From positions 1,364,001 to 1,428,000 of the forward strand of contig NZ_CP081299.1 in NCBI RefSeq assembly GCF_019711195.1: DNA of 64,000 bases, written 5' to 3'. Under the pieces are notes generated by a model. The model saw only the letters and a program-made list of their open reading frames with translations. It was not told the origin of the DNA and did no database searches. The position numbers were made by a program, and so were the translations under genes. Shown here one piece after another: positions 26,135 through 34,869 of the stretch; position 1 is the first letter of the stretch, and each line of letters opens with the position of its first letter. The stretch comes from Dyadobacter sp. NIV53. GTDB taxonomy: Bacteria > Bacteroidota > Bacteroidia > Cytophagales > Spirosomataceae.

Positions 26135-27511
26135 CTACTCTTTCCGGTTTCTTACATACCAATCTCTGAAACTTTCCTTTGGTGGCTCTGGCATATCACG
26201 TTGCTTATACCAGGGATTCAATGAATTATTAACCATAAAAGGCATCGCCCTCATCACCGACCTACCCAATTTTCCGGACCATTGATAAAACCTGGGCTGG
26301 GACAAGACCATTGACATCGCTTTTACCCCGACTTCCTTTGCTTTGGGAACATGCCCGCCTTTTACCAAAACCTGCCGCCACTTATATAGTTGTTCGTGTA
26401 TATCTATTTTAACAGGGCAAACATTGGAGCAGCTTCCGCACAAAGTACTGGCAAAAGGAAGATCGGCATATTTTGTCATATCCAGGTTTGGGGCCAGAAT
26501 TGAACCAATCGGACCGGCTACTGCACTATGATAACTATGTCCGCCACTTCTTCTGTATACAGGACAGGTATTCATGCAAGCTCCGCAACGGATGCATTTT
26601 AATGAATTTCTGAAATCCTCACGTCCCAGTTGTGTGGTTCGTCCGTTATCAACTATAATAAGGTGCATTTCCTGCCCTTCTCTTGGTGTCTTAAAATGAC
26701 TGCTGTAAGTAGTGATCGGCTGGCCCGTCGCACTCCGTGCAAGTAAGCGCAAAAATACACCCAGATGCTCTTGTTTTGGAATAATTTTCTCAAATCCCAT
26801 ACTGGCAATATGTATGTCGGCCAGATGTGCACCCATATCCGCGTTGCCTTCATTGGTGCTTACTACAAATCCACCCGTTTCAGCTATCGCAAAATTAACA
26901 CCTGTCAACGCGGCTCTTCGGGTCAAAAACTTATCACGTAAATGTTGCCTTGCAGCTTCCGTTAAATATTGCGGATCAGTGGCTCCGGCTTCCGTTCCCA
27001 AAAATTCATGAAACAGATCACCAATGTCTTTTTTCTTTAAATGGATGGCAGGAAGTACAATATGACTCGGCGGTTCTTTCCGAAGTTGCACAATCCGCTC
27101 ACCTAAGTCACTGTCGATCACATCAATACCGTTATGAATCAGAAACTCATTCATATTACACTCTTCGGTCAGCATGGATTTGCTTTTAACCATTTGTGTT
27201 ATATCGAATTTCTTGAGTAGTCCGAGTACAATCTCGTTATGTTCTGCACCATCAGCAGCCCAATGCACATGTATGCCGTTTTCTTTTGCTTTTTGTTCAA
27301 AAGATTCGAGCAAACTATCCATGTGAGAAAGTACATAATGCTTTATCTGAGATGCTGATTCTCTTAATTCTTCCCATTCAGGCAGTTGCATCGCTGATTT
27401 ATCGCGCTTTTTACGAACAAACCACAATGTTTCGTCATGCCAGTCTACGTATGACTCGTCCTTATTAAAGGTTTCGGCAGCCTCCGAATGTTCAATTACT
27501 GATGTAGACAT
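26135..27511 (-). CDS. lutB: Lactate utilisation protein B, iron-sulfur LUD protein
   Basis: LutB is the iron-sulfur subunit of the L-lactate oxidation complex. The 458-residue protein has an LUD domain (VNFAIAETGGFVVSTNEGNA, residues about 205-225) and two 4Fe-4S binding motifs: CIRCGACMNTCPVYRRSGG at about 305 and CGSCSNVCPVKIDIHEQLYK at about 355. The C-terminus WYKQRDMPEPPKESFRDWY is typical of the family. Upstream on the other strand lies a small secreted gene, which separates lutB from lutA, so the normal lutABC order on one strand is kept but is interrupted. Confidence 0.95.
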   Translation of the reverse strand: MSTSVIEHSEAAETFNKDESYVDWHDETLWFVRKKRDKSAMQLPEWEELRESASQIKHYVLSHMDSLLESFEQKAKENGIHVHWAADGAEHNEIVLGLLKKFDITQMVKSKSMLTEECNMNEFLIHNGIDVIDSDLGERIVQLRKEPPSHIVLPAIHLKKKDIGDLFHEFLGTEAGATDPQYLTEAARQHLRDKFLTRRAALTGVNFAIAETGGFVVSTNEGNADMGAHLADIHIASMGFEKIIPKQEHLGVFLRLLARSATGQPITTYSSHFKTPREGQEMHLIIVDNGRTTQLGREDFRNSLKCIRCGACMNTCPVYRRSGGHSYHSAVAGPIGSILAPNLDMTKYADLPFASTLCGSCSNVCPVKIDIHEQLYKWRQVLVKGGHVPKAKEVGVKAMSMVLSQPRFYQWSGKLGRSVMRAMPFMVNNSLNPWYKQRDMPEPPKESFRDWYVRNRKE

Positions 27512-27660
27512 AGTTTTGTTAACAATTAGATAATAGTACTATTTAAAGAACTTGAATTGTACTTTTCACATTCGTTGCATTATTCCAAGTTTGTGAATTA
27601 TTTAATAAACAACTTTTCAAAATCAGGCAAAAAGCTATTTTATTGTATTGCAATATGTTA

Positions 27661-27668
27661 TACTTTTG
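27661..27668 (+). promoter_or_regulatory. Likely -7 box of the 131-residue secreted protein gene
   Basis: TACTTTTG fits TAnnTTTG, with a TTG (27643-27645) 15 bases upstream. The leader would be about 80 bases and contains a 11-bp near-perfect stem at 27699-27723 (AGTTTGATTAA with TTAATTAAACT). Confidence 0.4.
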
Positions 27669-27754
27669 ACATACAAAGTTTTTCGATCGATGTATCGGAG
27701 TTTGATTAAAGTTTAATTAAACTTTTCTTAGACACAATTAAAATTTTCGCTCCT

Positions 27755-28150
27755 ATGAAAACTAAAAACACAATTCTAACAGCTGCCCTGATCGGCTTGC
27801 TTTTTTCAGGCTCAGCATTCAATAGCAATGCACAAGCCAACGTAACTACTTCTGATAAAACTGCTTCAACTGAGAACAAGTTGAGCATATTAGAAGTTAA
27901 ACCTATGCAATTCAGAGTTTCATACAATAAAGTAGCTTCAAATACTGTCCTGGTTCGTATTTTGGATACAGATAAAAATATTCTGTTCTCTGAAAACAAA
28001 AAGGCTGATTCAAATTATTTGAAATATTTCGATCTTTCTACACTTCTTGATGGTACTTATACTTTCGAGATCCTGGACGGAAAAGAGAAGTTTTCACAAT
28101 CATTTGACATTTTGACCAAAACCAGCCGTGTCGTTTCTTCTATCAATTAA
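27755..28150 (+). CDS. Small secreted protein, DUF3244-like, inserted opposite the lut genes
   Basis: The 131-residue protein has a signal peptide (LTAALIGLLFSGSAFNSNAQ). The mature part is a short beta-sandwich-like domain: VEVKP-type strands, VLVRILDTDKNILFSENKK and LLDGTYTFEILDGKEKFSQS. This looks like the small DUF3244/T9SS-CTD-like domains often secreted by Bacteroidota. Codons and composition resemble its neighbours. It has its own promoter-like box and leader and is followed by a strong terminator, so it forms a single-gene unit on the strand opposite lutA and lutB. Function unknown. Confidence 0.8.
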   Translation: MKTKNTILTAALIGLLFSGSAFNSNAQANVTTSDKTASTENKLSILEVKPMQFRVSYNKVASNTVLVRILDTDKNILFSENKKADSNYLKYFDLSTLLDGTYTFEILDGKEKFSQSFDILTKTSRVVSSIN

Positions 28151-28208
28151 TGACCGTTTAATTCTCAGATTCTGACACAGGCGCGGTGCGCTTCCGAAAC
28201 TTTGTAAA

Positions 28209-28245
28209 ATGCCGGTCCTCGTTTAGGGTACCGGTATTTTTTTTA
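28209..28245 (+). terminator. Intrinsic terminator of the 131-residue secreted protein gene
   Basis: ATGCCGGT (28209-28216) pairs with ACCGGTAT (28230-28237) including one G-U pair, followed by eight or more T residues. Confidence 0.85.
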
Positions 28246-28418
28246 TTCCGATTGTCATTGATTGCCTGATTATCAATAATTATGACAATATTCAATAATC
28301 ACCCCCGTTTTCCCGGGGCTGAGGTATAGGAGCCTTTCGGGCTGGCTTTTGCTATTCATCTTTTTAGCAAATTATTCCGTTTGGCTTTTCGACCTTTTAA
28401 CCTTTCGCCTCCTACCTT

Positions 28419-29171
28419 TCAAATTGCATTATTCAAAATTTCTGCAATATGCTTGACCTGAACTGTGGAGTTCTTTCGTTTCAAAATTCCTTCCAGATGT
28501 AACAGGCAACTCATATCCGAACCTGTAATATATTCGGCATGATGACGCAAATGATCAGCTACCCGGTCCTTCCCCATTTTAACAGAAACGGCTTCCTCAC
28601 TTACACAGAAAGTTCCTCCAAATCCGCAGCATTCGTCTTTCCGGTCCAGCTCTACCAATTCAAGTCCCTGGACTTTCCGCAATAATGTTTCTGGCTTGGA
28701 GAACGGTGCCGCATTCAATTCTGACATTTGGGCTAAATGCAAACCACGCTGCCCGTGACATCCCTGGTGCAATCCAACCTTATGCGGAAAGTTTGCTACA
28801 ATGCTGTCGATTTTTAAAACATCAGTAATGAACTCAACCAGTTCATATACTTTCTTTCTAATCACTTTTGCCTCAACTGGCTTGTCTTCCAGCTTCAAAT
28901 GTTCCTTAATATGCAGTACACAACTACCCGAAGGGGAAACAATGTAGTCAAACTCAGAAAATGAATTTGCAAACAGATTGTTGCAATCCTTGGTCAAATG
29001 CTCAAATCCTGAGTTTGCCATCGGCTGTCCACAACAGGTCTGATTGAGCGGAAAACTTACCGTACAACCCAGTTTTTCCAATAGTTCCAGTGTCGCAACC
29101 CCAACCTGAGGATAAAACTGATCCACGTAACAAGGAATAAATAATCCGATCTTCAAATGTGAATAATTCAT
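28419..29171 (-). CDS. lutA: Lactate utilisation protein A, CCG-motif oxidoreductase
   Basis: LutA carries two CCG domains that bind iron-sulfur clusters in the L-lactate oxidation complex. The 250-residue protein shows IGLFIPCYVDQFYPQVG, NQTCCGQPMANSGF and the second CCG motif ECCGFGGTFCV, with GLHQGCHGQRGL between, as in YkgE. Its start lies one base after the stop of the endonuclease/phosphatase gene, so these two are one transcript. It is separated from lutB by the opposite-strand 131-residue gene. Assignment is firm by motif order and length. Confidence 0.93.
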   Translation of the reverse strand: MNYSHLKIGLFIPCYVDQFYPQVGVATLELLEKLGCTVSFPLNQTCCGQPMANSGFEHLTKDCNNLFANSFSEFDYIVSPSGSCVLHIKEHLKLEDKPVEAKVIRKKVYELVEFITDVLKIDSIVANFPHKVGLHQGCHGQRGLHLAQMSELNAAPFSKPETLLRKVQGLELVELDRKDECCGFGGTFCVSEEAVSVKMGKDRVADHLRHHAEYITGSDMSCLLHLEGILKRKNSTVQVKHIAEILNNAI

Positions 29172-29172
29172 T

Positions 29173-29955
29173 TTACCAAAATTCTACTGTGGCAAGAATA
29201 GGATAATGATCCGAAACCATGGGATAATTTCTTACCACCTTATAGCTCTTCACACGCACTTTGTTATTAAGTAATACAAAAATATAATCCAGCCTGTCTC
29301 CTGGTAGCCCTTCATTCCAGGTTTCCAGTTGAGAGCCCTGAGCTGCGTCCTGCCAATTTTTCCTGAAAGAAAAATATGGCTGTTCGTTTGGCTTTGCTCC
29401 CATATCCATCCCTAACAAAACAGGCTGTATACTTCCTCCAAGCATCTGATTTATGTAGGCCGCCTGCATAGCCCTGTCAAATACTGATGCATATTCAAGT
29501 CTGGAATTACAAAAGCGAAACGTAAGATTTCGTGACTGACGGATCAGTCCGCATAATAAAACTTTCGGGTCAGCTCCAGCCGTATTTGGTAAACTTATCG
29601 TCTGGGTTTTTTCAAACGGCCATTTTGACAAAATGCCAACGCCCTGGGTTCCATTTTCCGACCTGTCTGCAACTCCATAAGCGTAATGCATCCCAGTTTG
29701 AATAGCCAGCTGACGAAGCTGAAACTGTGTTTTTCCATTACTTATCAAACTATCAACTGCCTGCAATGATACCAGATCAGGCTTATTTTCTTTGATGATC
29801 TTTAAGATATCCATCAAGTTCGTTTCACCTCTAGAATTCTCACCATGCCGGATATTGAAACTCATTATTTTGATTTCAACAGAACGGCGGGATTGTGATG
29901 CAAGCAAAGCAAATGTGCTGCATAAAAGGATTGCTGTTAATTTAAACTTCTTCAA
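29173..29955 (-). CDS. Secreted endonuclease/exonuclease/phosphatase family protein
   Basis: The 260-residue protein has a signal peptide (AILLCSTFALLASQSR) and the EEP fold: IMSFNIRHGEN (residues about 30-40), KPDLVSLQAVDS (with Gln where the usual catalytic Glu stands in LQE), and the terminal SDHYPILATVEF motif. Such proteins cleave phosphodiester or phosphomonoester bonds. The change of the Glu to Gln-Ala in LQA may lower or alter activity. It stands between the fucose mutarotase gene and lutA, same strand. Substrate is unknown. Confidence 0.8.
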   Translation of the reverse strand: MKKFKLTAILLCSTFALLASQSRRSVEIKIMSFNIRHGENSRGETNLMDILKIIKENKPDLVSLQAVDSLISNGKTQFQLRQLAIQTGMHYAYGVADRSENGTQGVGILSKWPFEKTQTISLPNTAGADPKVLLCGLIRQSRNLTFRFCNSRLEYASVFDRAMQAAYINQMLGGSIQPVLLGMDMGAKPNEQPYFSFRKNWQDAAQGSQLETWNEGLPGDRLDYIFVLLNNKVRVKSYKVVRNYPMVSDHYPILATVEFW

Positions 29956-30089
29956 TATGATAATTCAGCTAGGTTAATCACTCTTTCATACATTTTTCGC
30001 TATATACGAAAATGTATTTTAAATTAAGTTTCAGAGAGAATTTCAAAGTTGAGTACGTATTGAGCAGTAATAATTTAACTTGAAATAAA

Positions 30090-30434
30090 TCAATCGATTT
30101 CTCCTTCCATAGCAAATATTTTTTTCATAATCATCCATTTTTCACCCTCCTTTGCGGAAGGTAACCCTTCCTGGTATTTCCACATTAGCTGTTCCCATTC
30201 CTGTACTTTTGGATTTTCGGCGTCCATTTTAGCTTTCTCTTCAAAACTAAAATCATCTTCCGTTTCCATGATCATAAACAGACGGTTTTCAAGCCGGTAA
30301 ATATCCATTTGTGTCACGCCTGCTTCCCTGATACTTTTTTCAATTTCAGGCCTGATCTTCTTATGGAATGCTTCATATTCAGCAATCATTTCAGGATCAT
30401 TGACAAGATCTACGGCCAGACAATATCTTTTCAT
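30090..30434 (-). CDS. L-rhamnose mutarotase/FucU-like sugar mutarotase
   Basis: This small dimeric protein interconverts alpha and beta anomers of 6-deoxyhexoses, letting enzymes use both forms. An upstream ATG at 30497 would give 135 residues, but family proteins begin KRYCLAVDLVNDPEMIAEYE, so I chose 30434 (114 residues). Motifs: HKKIRPEIEKSIREAGVTQM and IYRLENRLFMIMETEDDF. The start overlaps the stop of the permease gene (ATGA), so both are translated together. By context it acts on L-fucose. Confidence 0.9.
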   Translation of the reverse strand: MKRYCLAVDLVNDPEMIAEYEAFHKKIRPEIEKSIREAGVTQMDIYRLENRLFMIMETEDDFSFEEKAKMDAENPKVQEWEQLMWKYQEGLPSAKEGEKWMIMKKIFAMEGEID

Positions 30435-31798
30435 GCTTTTACAAATTCTTTGATTTCCGACCCCTTCGCTGCAAAATACACTACATATCCAAAACAAACC
30501 ATTGGAACAATTAACGCATAAGCCGGTCCGAATTTAAAAAGTGCACCGGCAATCATCGGCATGACAGCACCTCCTACAATCGACATTATCAAAAGGGACG
30601 AGGCCAGTTTAGATTCAACACCTAATCCTTTGGTAGCCAATGCAAAAATCGTAGGAAACATGATCGACTGGCAGAAATACGTAAGACTCAAACAGATTAC
30701 TGCTATAAGACCGCCTGAAACCATTGCCAGTAATACGAAAACCGTCGCACCGGTTGAGTACCACAAAAGCACCTTATTAGCAGGGAATTTACTCATCAGT
30801 GTTGTTCCGACAAAACGGCCTAAAAGGAACAATACCAGAGCAAAAGACGCATGATAACCGGCAATCTGTGTGGAAGTCAGCTCAGTTTTTACACCAGTTA
30901 TGGAATTGATTATATGCATATAACCTTCTGCCAAAACCCAGTGCGCTTCTCTTGCAAAATCAAGTTTAAAATCTACAAAATATCCCCATAAAACAGTTTG
31001 TGCACCCACATTCAAAAACTGTGCGATAATTCCGTAAGTCATATGTTTATGACGGAACAGTGAGAAAATCGAGATTTTTTTACTGCTTTCGCTTTCTGCT
31101 TCGCCTACATCGGGCATTTTGGTAAAGGCAAACAAAAGAGTTACGAATAACACTAATGATCCAATAGCCAGATAAGGCGGCTGTACAGAAAGTGCTTCCT
31201 GAATACGAATCTGTTCAGCCTGAGCAGGTGGCAATGCAGTCAGTGCTTCCCGTGAATACTCAATAGGTGAGAAGATAAACAGTGCACCAATAATCGGGCC
31301 CAAAACCAGGCTGATCCCATTGAAAGACTGTGCAAAATTAATACGCCATTCTGCTTTATCAGGATCTCCAAGTACTGTAACATACAGATTCGCCGCAGTT
31401 TCCAAGAAAGCCAGTCCGCTTGCAATAGTGAAGAGGGCAAAAAGAAAAAAACTGTATTCCCGCATGGAAGCCGCAGGATAAAATAAAAATGCACCGCTGG
31501 CATAGAGAAGTAATCCTAAAATAATTCCTTTTTTATAACCGTATTTTTTCATGAAATATCCTGCGGGCAAAGCCATGAAAAAATATCCCATATAAAAAGC
31601 AAAGTCGATTACACCAGCCTGAAAACGGCTTAAATCCAGCGCAATCTGAAATTGCTTGATTAGTGAACCATTCAGTGAATTGGCTAAGCCCCACAGAAAA
31701 AACAGACTGGTTACCAGAATCAAAGGAATCAGATAATTACCCTTTTCACCCGTTTTATTCTTAATTGTAACCTTTTCCTGCGAAGGTATTGCAGCCAT
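30431..31798 (-). CDS. fucP: L-fucose:proton symporter-like MFS permease
   Basis: The 455-residue protein has about 12 hydrophobic segments of the major facilitator superfamily and matches the FucP group: SLFFLWGLANSLNGSLIKQF (residues about 30-50), FQAGVIDFAFYMGYFFMALP, PAGYFMKKYGYKKGIILGLL and a C-terminal TYFCQSIMFPTIFALATKGL. In E. coli FucP imports L-fucose with protons across the inner membrane. The conserved Glu and Asn in the first helices are present. It lies between the lactonase and the mutarotase in the same direction, so it supplies the pathway encoded around it. A related hexose substrate cannot be excluded. Confidence 0.92.
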   Translation of the reverse strand: MAAIPSQEKVTIKNKTGEKGNYLIPLILVTSLFFLWGLANSLNGSLIKQFQIALDLSRFQAGVIDFAFYMGYFFMALPAGYFMKKYGYKKGIILGLLLYASGAFLFYPAASMREYSFFLFALFTIASGLAFLETAANLYVTVLGDPDKAEWRINFAQSFNGISLVLGPIIGALFIFSPIEYSREALTALPPAQAEQIRIQEALSVQPPYLAIGSLVLFVTLLFAFTKMPDVGEAESESSKKISIFSLFRHKHMTYGIIAQFLNVGAQTVLWGYFVDFKLDFAREAHWVLAEGYMHIINSITGVKTELTSTQIAGYHASFALVLFLLGRFVGTTLMSKFPANKVLLWYSTGATVFVLLAMVSGGLIAVICLSLTYFCQSIMFPTIFALATKGLGVESKLASSLLIMSIVGGAVMPMIAGALFKFGPAYALIVPMVCFGYVVYFAAKGSEIKEFVKA

Positions 31799-31931
31799 GT
31801 TTCACTTTTTTAAGAGATTAGGAATAGTAAAAGTTTATTAATTAAGAGTACCGTTTCTTGGGTTTAAACTCTGTTTCGGCTCGTTACTTTTAAGAGACCA
31901 GATGTTTTTATTATAATTTAAAACTTAATCA

Positions 31932-32759
31932 TTAATCAAGATTATAAAACTTCACAGCGTTATTGCCCATAATATTTGCCTGCTCGGGTTTAGATAACGT
32001 GCCGATAAAATCTGTTACTATTTCTTTCATATCAGCATATTTTGCAGCAACCAGGCATACCGGCCAATCCGATCCGAATAGTAATCTATCTATACCAAAA
32101 GATTCGAAAACAACATCCAGATAAGGGTTAAAATCAGATTTTTTCCAGGTATACCAATCTGCTTCTGTAACCATGCCTGAAATTTTGCAGCTTACATTTG
32201 ATAATTCCGACAGCTTTGTGATACCTTTTGCCCATGAATCAACTTCTGCTTTTTTAATAAAAGGTTTCGCCATGTGATCCAATACAAAACGAACATTCGG
32301 CAGTTGTTTTGCAAATTCAAAAGCTTCTGAGAGCTGGTTTGGATAAATCAGAATATCATATGTAAAGTCAAAAGCTGCCAGTTGCCCTACTCCTTTTACA
32401 AAATCCGGTTGTAAGAGAAAACCATCCGGTTCGCCCTGGACGATATGACGAAATCCTTTTAGCTGTTCAAATTGTGAACAAACTTCAAGTCGATCATATA
32501 AATTGGCAGCTCGAAAATCAATCCAGCCAACTACTCCTTTTATAAAATCATTAGCACCTGCCAAATGCAGTAAAAATTCAGTTTCTGCATCGGACTGATC
32601 CGATTGCACTGCTACACATCCATCAATTCTATTTTCATCCAACACAGGTTTCAGATCGGCAGGAAGAAAATCACGCTGAATTGTTTCCATTTCAGGCGTA
32701 ATCCAGGAATCCTTAACCGGATCAAAAATCCAGAAATGTTGATGGGAATCAATTTTCAT
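31932..32759 (-). CDS. Amidohydrolase of the L-fuconolactonase (COG3618) group
   Basis: COG3618 members hydrolyse sugar lactones; L-fucono-1,5-lactonase is a characterised one. The 275-residue protein starts MKIDSHQHFWIFDPVKDSW with the HxH metal or proton motif, has FKGVVGWIDFRA, VRFVLDHMAKPF and ends with RLLFGSDWPVCLVAA, the conserved catalytic Asp region. Length fits. It lies between the FAH-family hydrolase and fucP on the same strand. In the pathway it would open the lactone made by an L-fucose dehydrogenase. Function is inferred from family and context. Confidence 0.88.
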   Translation of the reverse strand: MKIDSHQHFWIFDPVKDSWITPEMETIQRDFLPADLKPVLDENRIDGCVAVQSDQSDAETEFLLHLAGANDFIKGVVGWIDFRAANLYDRLEVCSQFEQLKGFRHIVQGEPDGFLLQPDFVKGVGQLAAFDFTYDILIYPNQLSEAFEFAKQLPNVRFVLDHMAKPFIKKAEVDSWAKGITKLSELSNVSCKISGMVTEADWYTWKKSDFNPYLDVVFESFGIDRLLFGSDWPVCLVAAKYADMKEIVTDFIGTLSKPEQANIMGNNAVKFYNLD

Positions 32760-32932
32760 TGATTGTAAATGATTAATGGTGAATGATCAATTGGCCGAAA
32801 AATATGTTTACAGGTAATAATTTTAATTTTCAACTCTCAATATTCAATAATAAGAAACAATGAAAATTGAGCATTGAACATGATCCGCCGCAGCGATTTG
32901 GTTATTGAACCTTAAAAATGTTTCCACGTCAG

Positions 32933-33805
32933 TTATAGAACCGCTTTCCAGGCGACTGCTTCCTGCTTTTGTGAGCCTAAGCCTTCAATTCCAAGTTCTA
33001 CAATATCACCTGGTTTCAGATAAACCTGCGGTTTCATTCCAAGGCCAACTCCGGCAGGTGTTCCGGTTGTGATCATATCACCTGGCAGCAAAGTCATAAA
33101 CTGGCTCAGATAACTCACGAGGAAAGGAATATGGAAAATCATATCAGACGTATTGCTATCCTGTATTTTCTTTCCATTTAATGAAAGCCAAAGATTCAGA
33201 TCATTTGCATTGGCTACATCCGAAGCAGGAATAAAATACGGTCCAAGTGGTGCAAATGTGTCGTTGCTTTTACCTTTAACCCATTGCCCGCCACGTTCCA
33301 TCTGAAAAGCACGTTCTGAATAATCATTGTGAACTGCATAACCTGCTACATAATCCAGCGCATCGGCTTCGTCCACATAACTTGTTTTTTTACCAATAAT
33401 TACCGCCAATTCTACTTCCCAGTCTGTCTTTTCAGAATTTCTTGGAATGATTACATTGTCATTCGGCCCGCACAAAGCAGAAGTTGCTTTAAAAAATATG
33501 ATCGGTTCCTTAGGCAATTCTGTTGCTCCTGATTCAAAAGCATGTTTGGCATAGTTCATTCCAATGCAAACAATTTTAGACGGACGAGCAATACATGAGC
33601 CAAAACGGAAACCTTCTTCTACTTTCGGTGCAGAATCAGCATTTTTTTTAAGCCATTCCGAAAGACGGGTTACGCCATCGGTAGCAAAAAATTTCTCATT
33701 ATAATCTTCCCCAAATGCGGATACATCAATCTGTGTTCCATCGGAAAGTTCAACACCAGGTTTTTCTTGTTCAAAAGCACCAAAACGGAATAGTTTCATT
33801 TTCAT
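32933..33805 (-). CDS. Fumarylacetoacetate hydrolase-family protein (likely diketo-deoxy-L-fuconate hydrolase)
   Basis: The 290-residue protein has the FAH catalytic region: SKIVCIGMNYAKHAFE, then KTDWEVELAVIIGKK with metal-binding Glu and Asp residues, and ITTGTPAGVGLGMKP. Members of this group act on 2,4-diketo-3-deoxy-L-fuconate in Xanthomonas and yield pyruvate and L-lactate. Others (ureidoglycolate lyase-like, acylpyruvase) are alternatives. The surrounding mutarotase, lactonase, UxaA-type dehydratase and SDR favour the L-fucose role. Lactate use genes downstream on the same strand fit this product. Confidence 0.85.
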   Translation of the reverse strand: MKMKLFRFGAFEQEKPGVELSDGTQIDVSAFGEDYNEKFFATDGVTRLSEWLKKNADSAPKVEEGFRFGSCIARPSKIVCIGMNYAKHAFESGATELPKEPIIFFKATSALCGPNDNVIIPRNSEKTDWEVELAVIIGKKTSYVDEADALDYVAGYAVHNDYSERAFQMERGGQWVKGKSNDTFAPLGPYFIPASDVANANDLNLWLSLNGKKIQDSNTSDMIFHIPFLVSYLSQFMTLLPGDMITTGTPAGVGLGMKPQVYLKPGDIVELGIEGLGSQKQEAVAWKAVL

Positions 33806-33818
33806 AAAAATTTATTGT

Positions 33819-33920
33819 TACACAGAGGAATTAAGAGTCAACAAAGAGAACCACAGAGTTAAAACATAAATCGAAAATAAACTCTGTGCACCTCTTCCTT
33901 CTCAGTGAAACTCTGTGTAA
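33819..33920. repeat. Nested inverted repeat between SDR and FAH genes
   Basis: Perfect outer arms TTACACAGAG (33819-33828) and CTCTGTGTAA (33911-33920) enclose inner arms CACAGAGTT (33852-33860) and AACTCTGTG (33880-33888), 102 bases in all. This type of CACAGAG/CTCTGTG element is common in intergenic regions of related bacteria; it could be a MITE- or REP-like sequence or an RNA structure inside the operon. Confidence 0.7.
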
Positions 33921-33934
33921 TCTACATTAGAGTT

Positions 33935-34708
33935 TTAATTATTCAGCTTCTCAAATCCTCCGTCGATCAGATAATCGCATCCGGTTACGAAGCCTGCTTC
34001 GTCTGAGCAAAGGTATAATGCCAATGCACCAATTTCTTCCGGTTTCGCCATACGGCCAATTGGTTGGGTTTTGGATAATTTTTCAAACATTTCTGCTTCT
34101 CTGCCCGGATAGGTTTTAGAAATAAATCCATCCACGAATGGTGTATGTACACGGGCAGGAGAAATGCTGTTGCAGCGAATTCCATCAGCCAGATAATCTT
34201 TTGCGACTGACAAAGTCATGGAATAAACAGCTCCTTTTGTGGTTGAATAGGCAAAGCGGTCAGGAATCCCGACGGTTGCGGCAATGGATACCATGTTGAG
34301 AATTACTCCCCCGCCATTGGATTTTAAATGTGGAATAGTAGCGAACAGGCAATTGTAAACTCCTTTTACATTTACATTTAACAAGCGGTCAAAATCTGCT
34401 TCAGGCGTTGTATCTGCTTTTCCAATGTGCGCAATTCCTGCATTATTTACCAGAATATTAATCGGATGTTTTGTTGCAATAGCATCAATAATACTAATTA
34501 CACTGCTTTGCTTTGAAATATCCAGCGCATGCGCTTCTGCAGAACCGCCATCTTTTTTAATATCTTCAGCAACCTGATTGGCCAGGTCAATATTTAATTC
34601 AAGAATATGAACGTGGGCGCCTTGTTTTGCAAAAGTTTTAGAGATAGCCAAACCAATGCCGCTTGCTCCTCCTGTTACCAGGGCTACTTTGCCAGTTAAA
34701 TCAAACAT
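33935..34708 (-). CDS. Short-chain dehydrogenase/reductase (likely 2-keto-3-deoxy-L-fuconate or L-fucose dehydrogenase)
   Basis: The 257-residue protein is a classical SDR: cofactor loop VTGGASGIGLAISK, NNAGIAH, catalytic Ser in MVSIAAT and YSTTKGAVYSMT with the YxxxK pair, and CNSISPARVHTPFVDGF after it. Neighbouring genes place it in L-fucose catabolism. It could oxidise L-fucose to the lactone (as FucX in Campylobacter) or 2-keto-3-deoxy-L-fuconate to the diketo acid (as in Xanthomonas). Only the second role feeds the FAH-family hydrolase encoded next to it. A single SDR gene is seen, so one of the two oxidations lacks an obvious dedicated gene here. Confidence 0.87.
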   Translation of the reverse strand: MFDLTGKVALVTGGASGIGLAISKTFAKQGAHVHILELNIDLANQVAEDIKKDGGSAEAHALDISKQSSVISIIDAIATKHPINILVNNAGIAHIGKADTTPEADFDRLLNVNVKGVYNCLFATIPHLKSNGGGVILNMVSIAATVGIPDRFAYSTTKGAVYSMTLSVAKDYLADGIRCNSISPARVHTPFVDGFISKTYPGREAEMFEKLSKTQPIGRMAKPEEIGALALYLCSDEAGFVTGCDYLIDGGFEKLNN

Positions 34709-34869
34709 GTATTATATTTTAAGTAATTTATATTCTATAACATTTGGTCACCCGCCTGTAAATAAAAGATTTTTAAACTGTTTCTTTACTCAACTAATTT
34801 ATTTGCCTTGGTAATCTAAGTATGCAGATTTGCTTTATGCCTAAATCTCAACTCATCATTCTGAATTCC

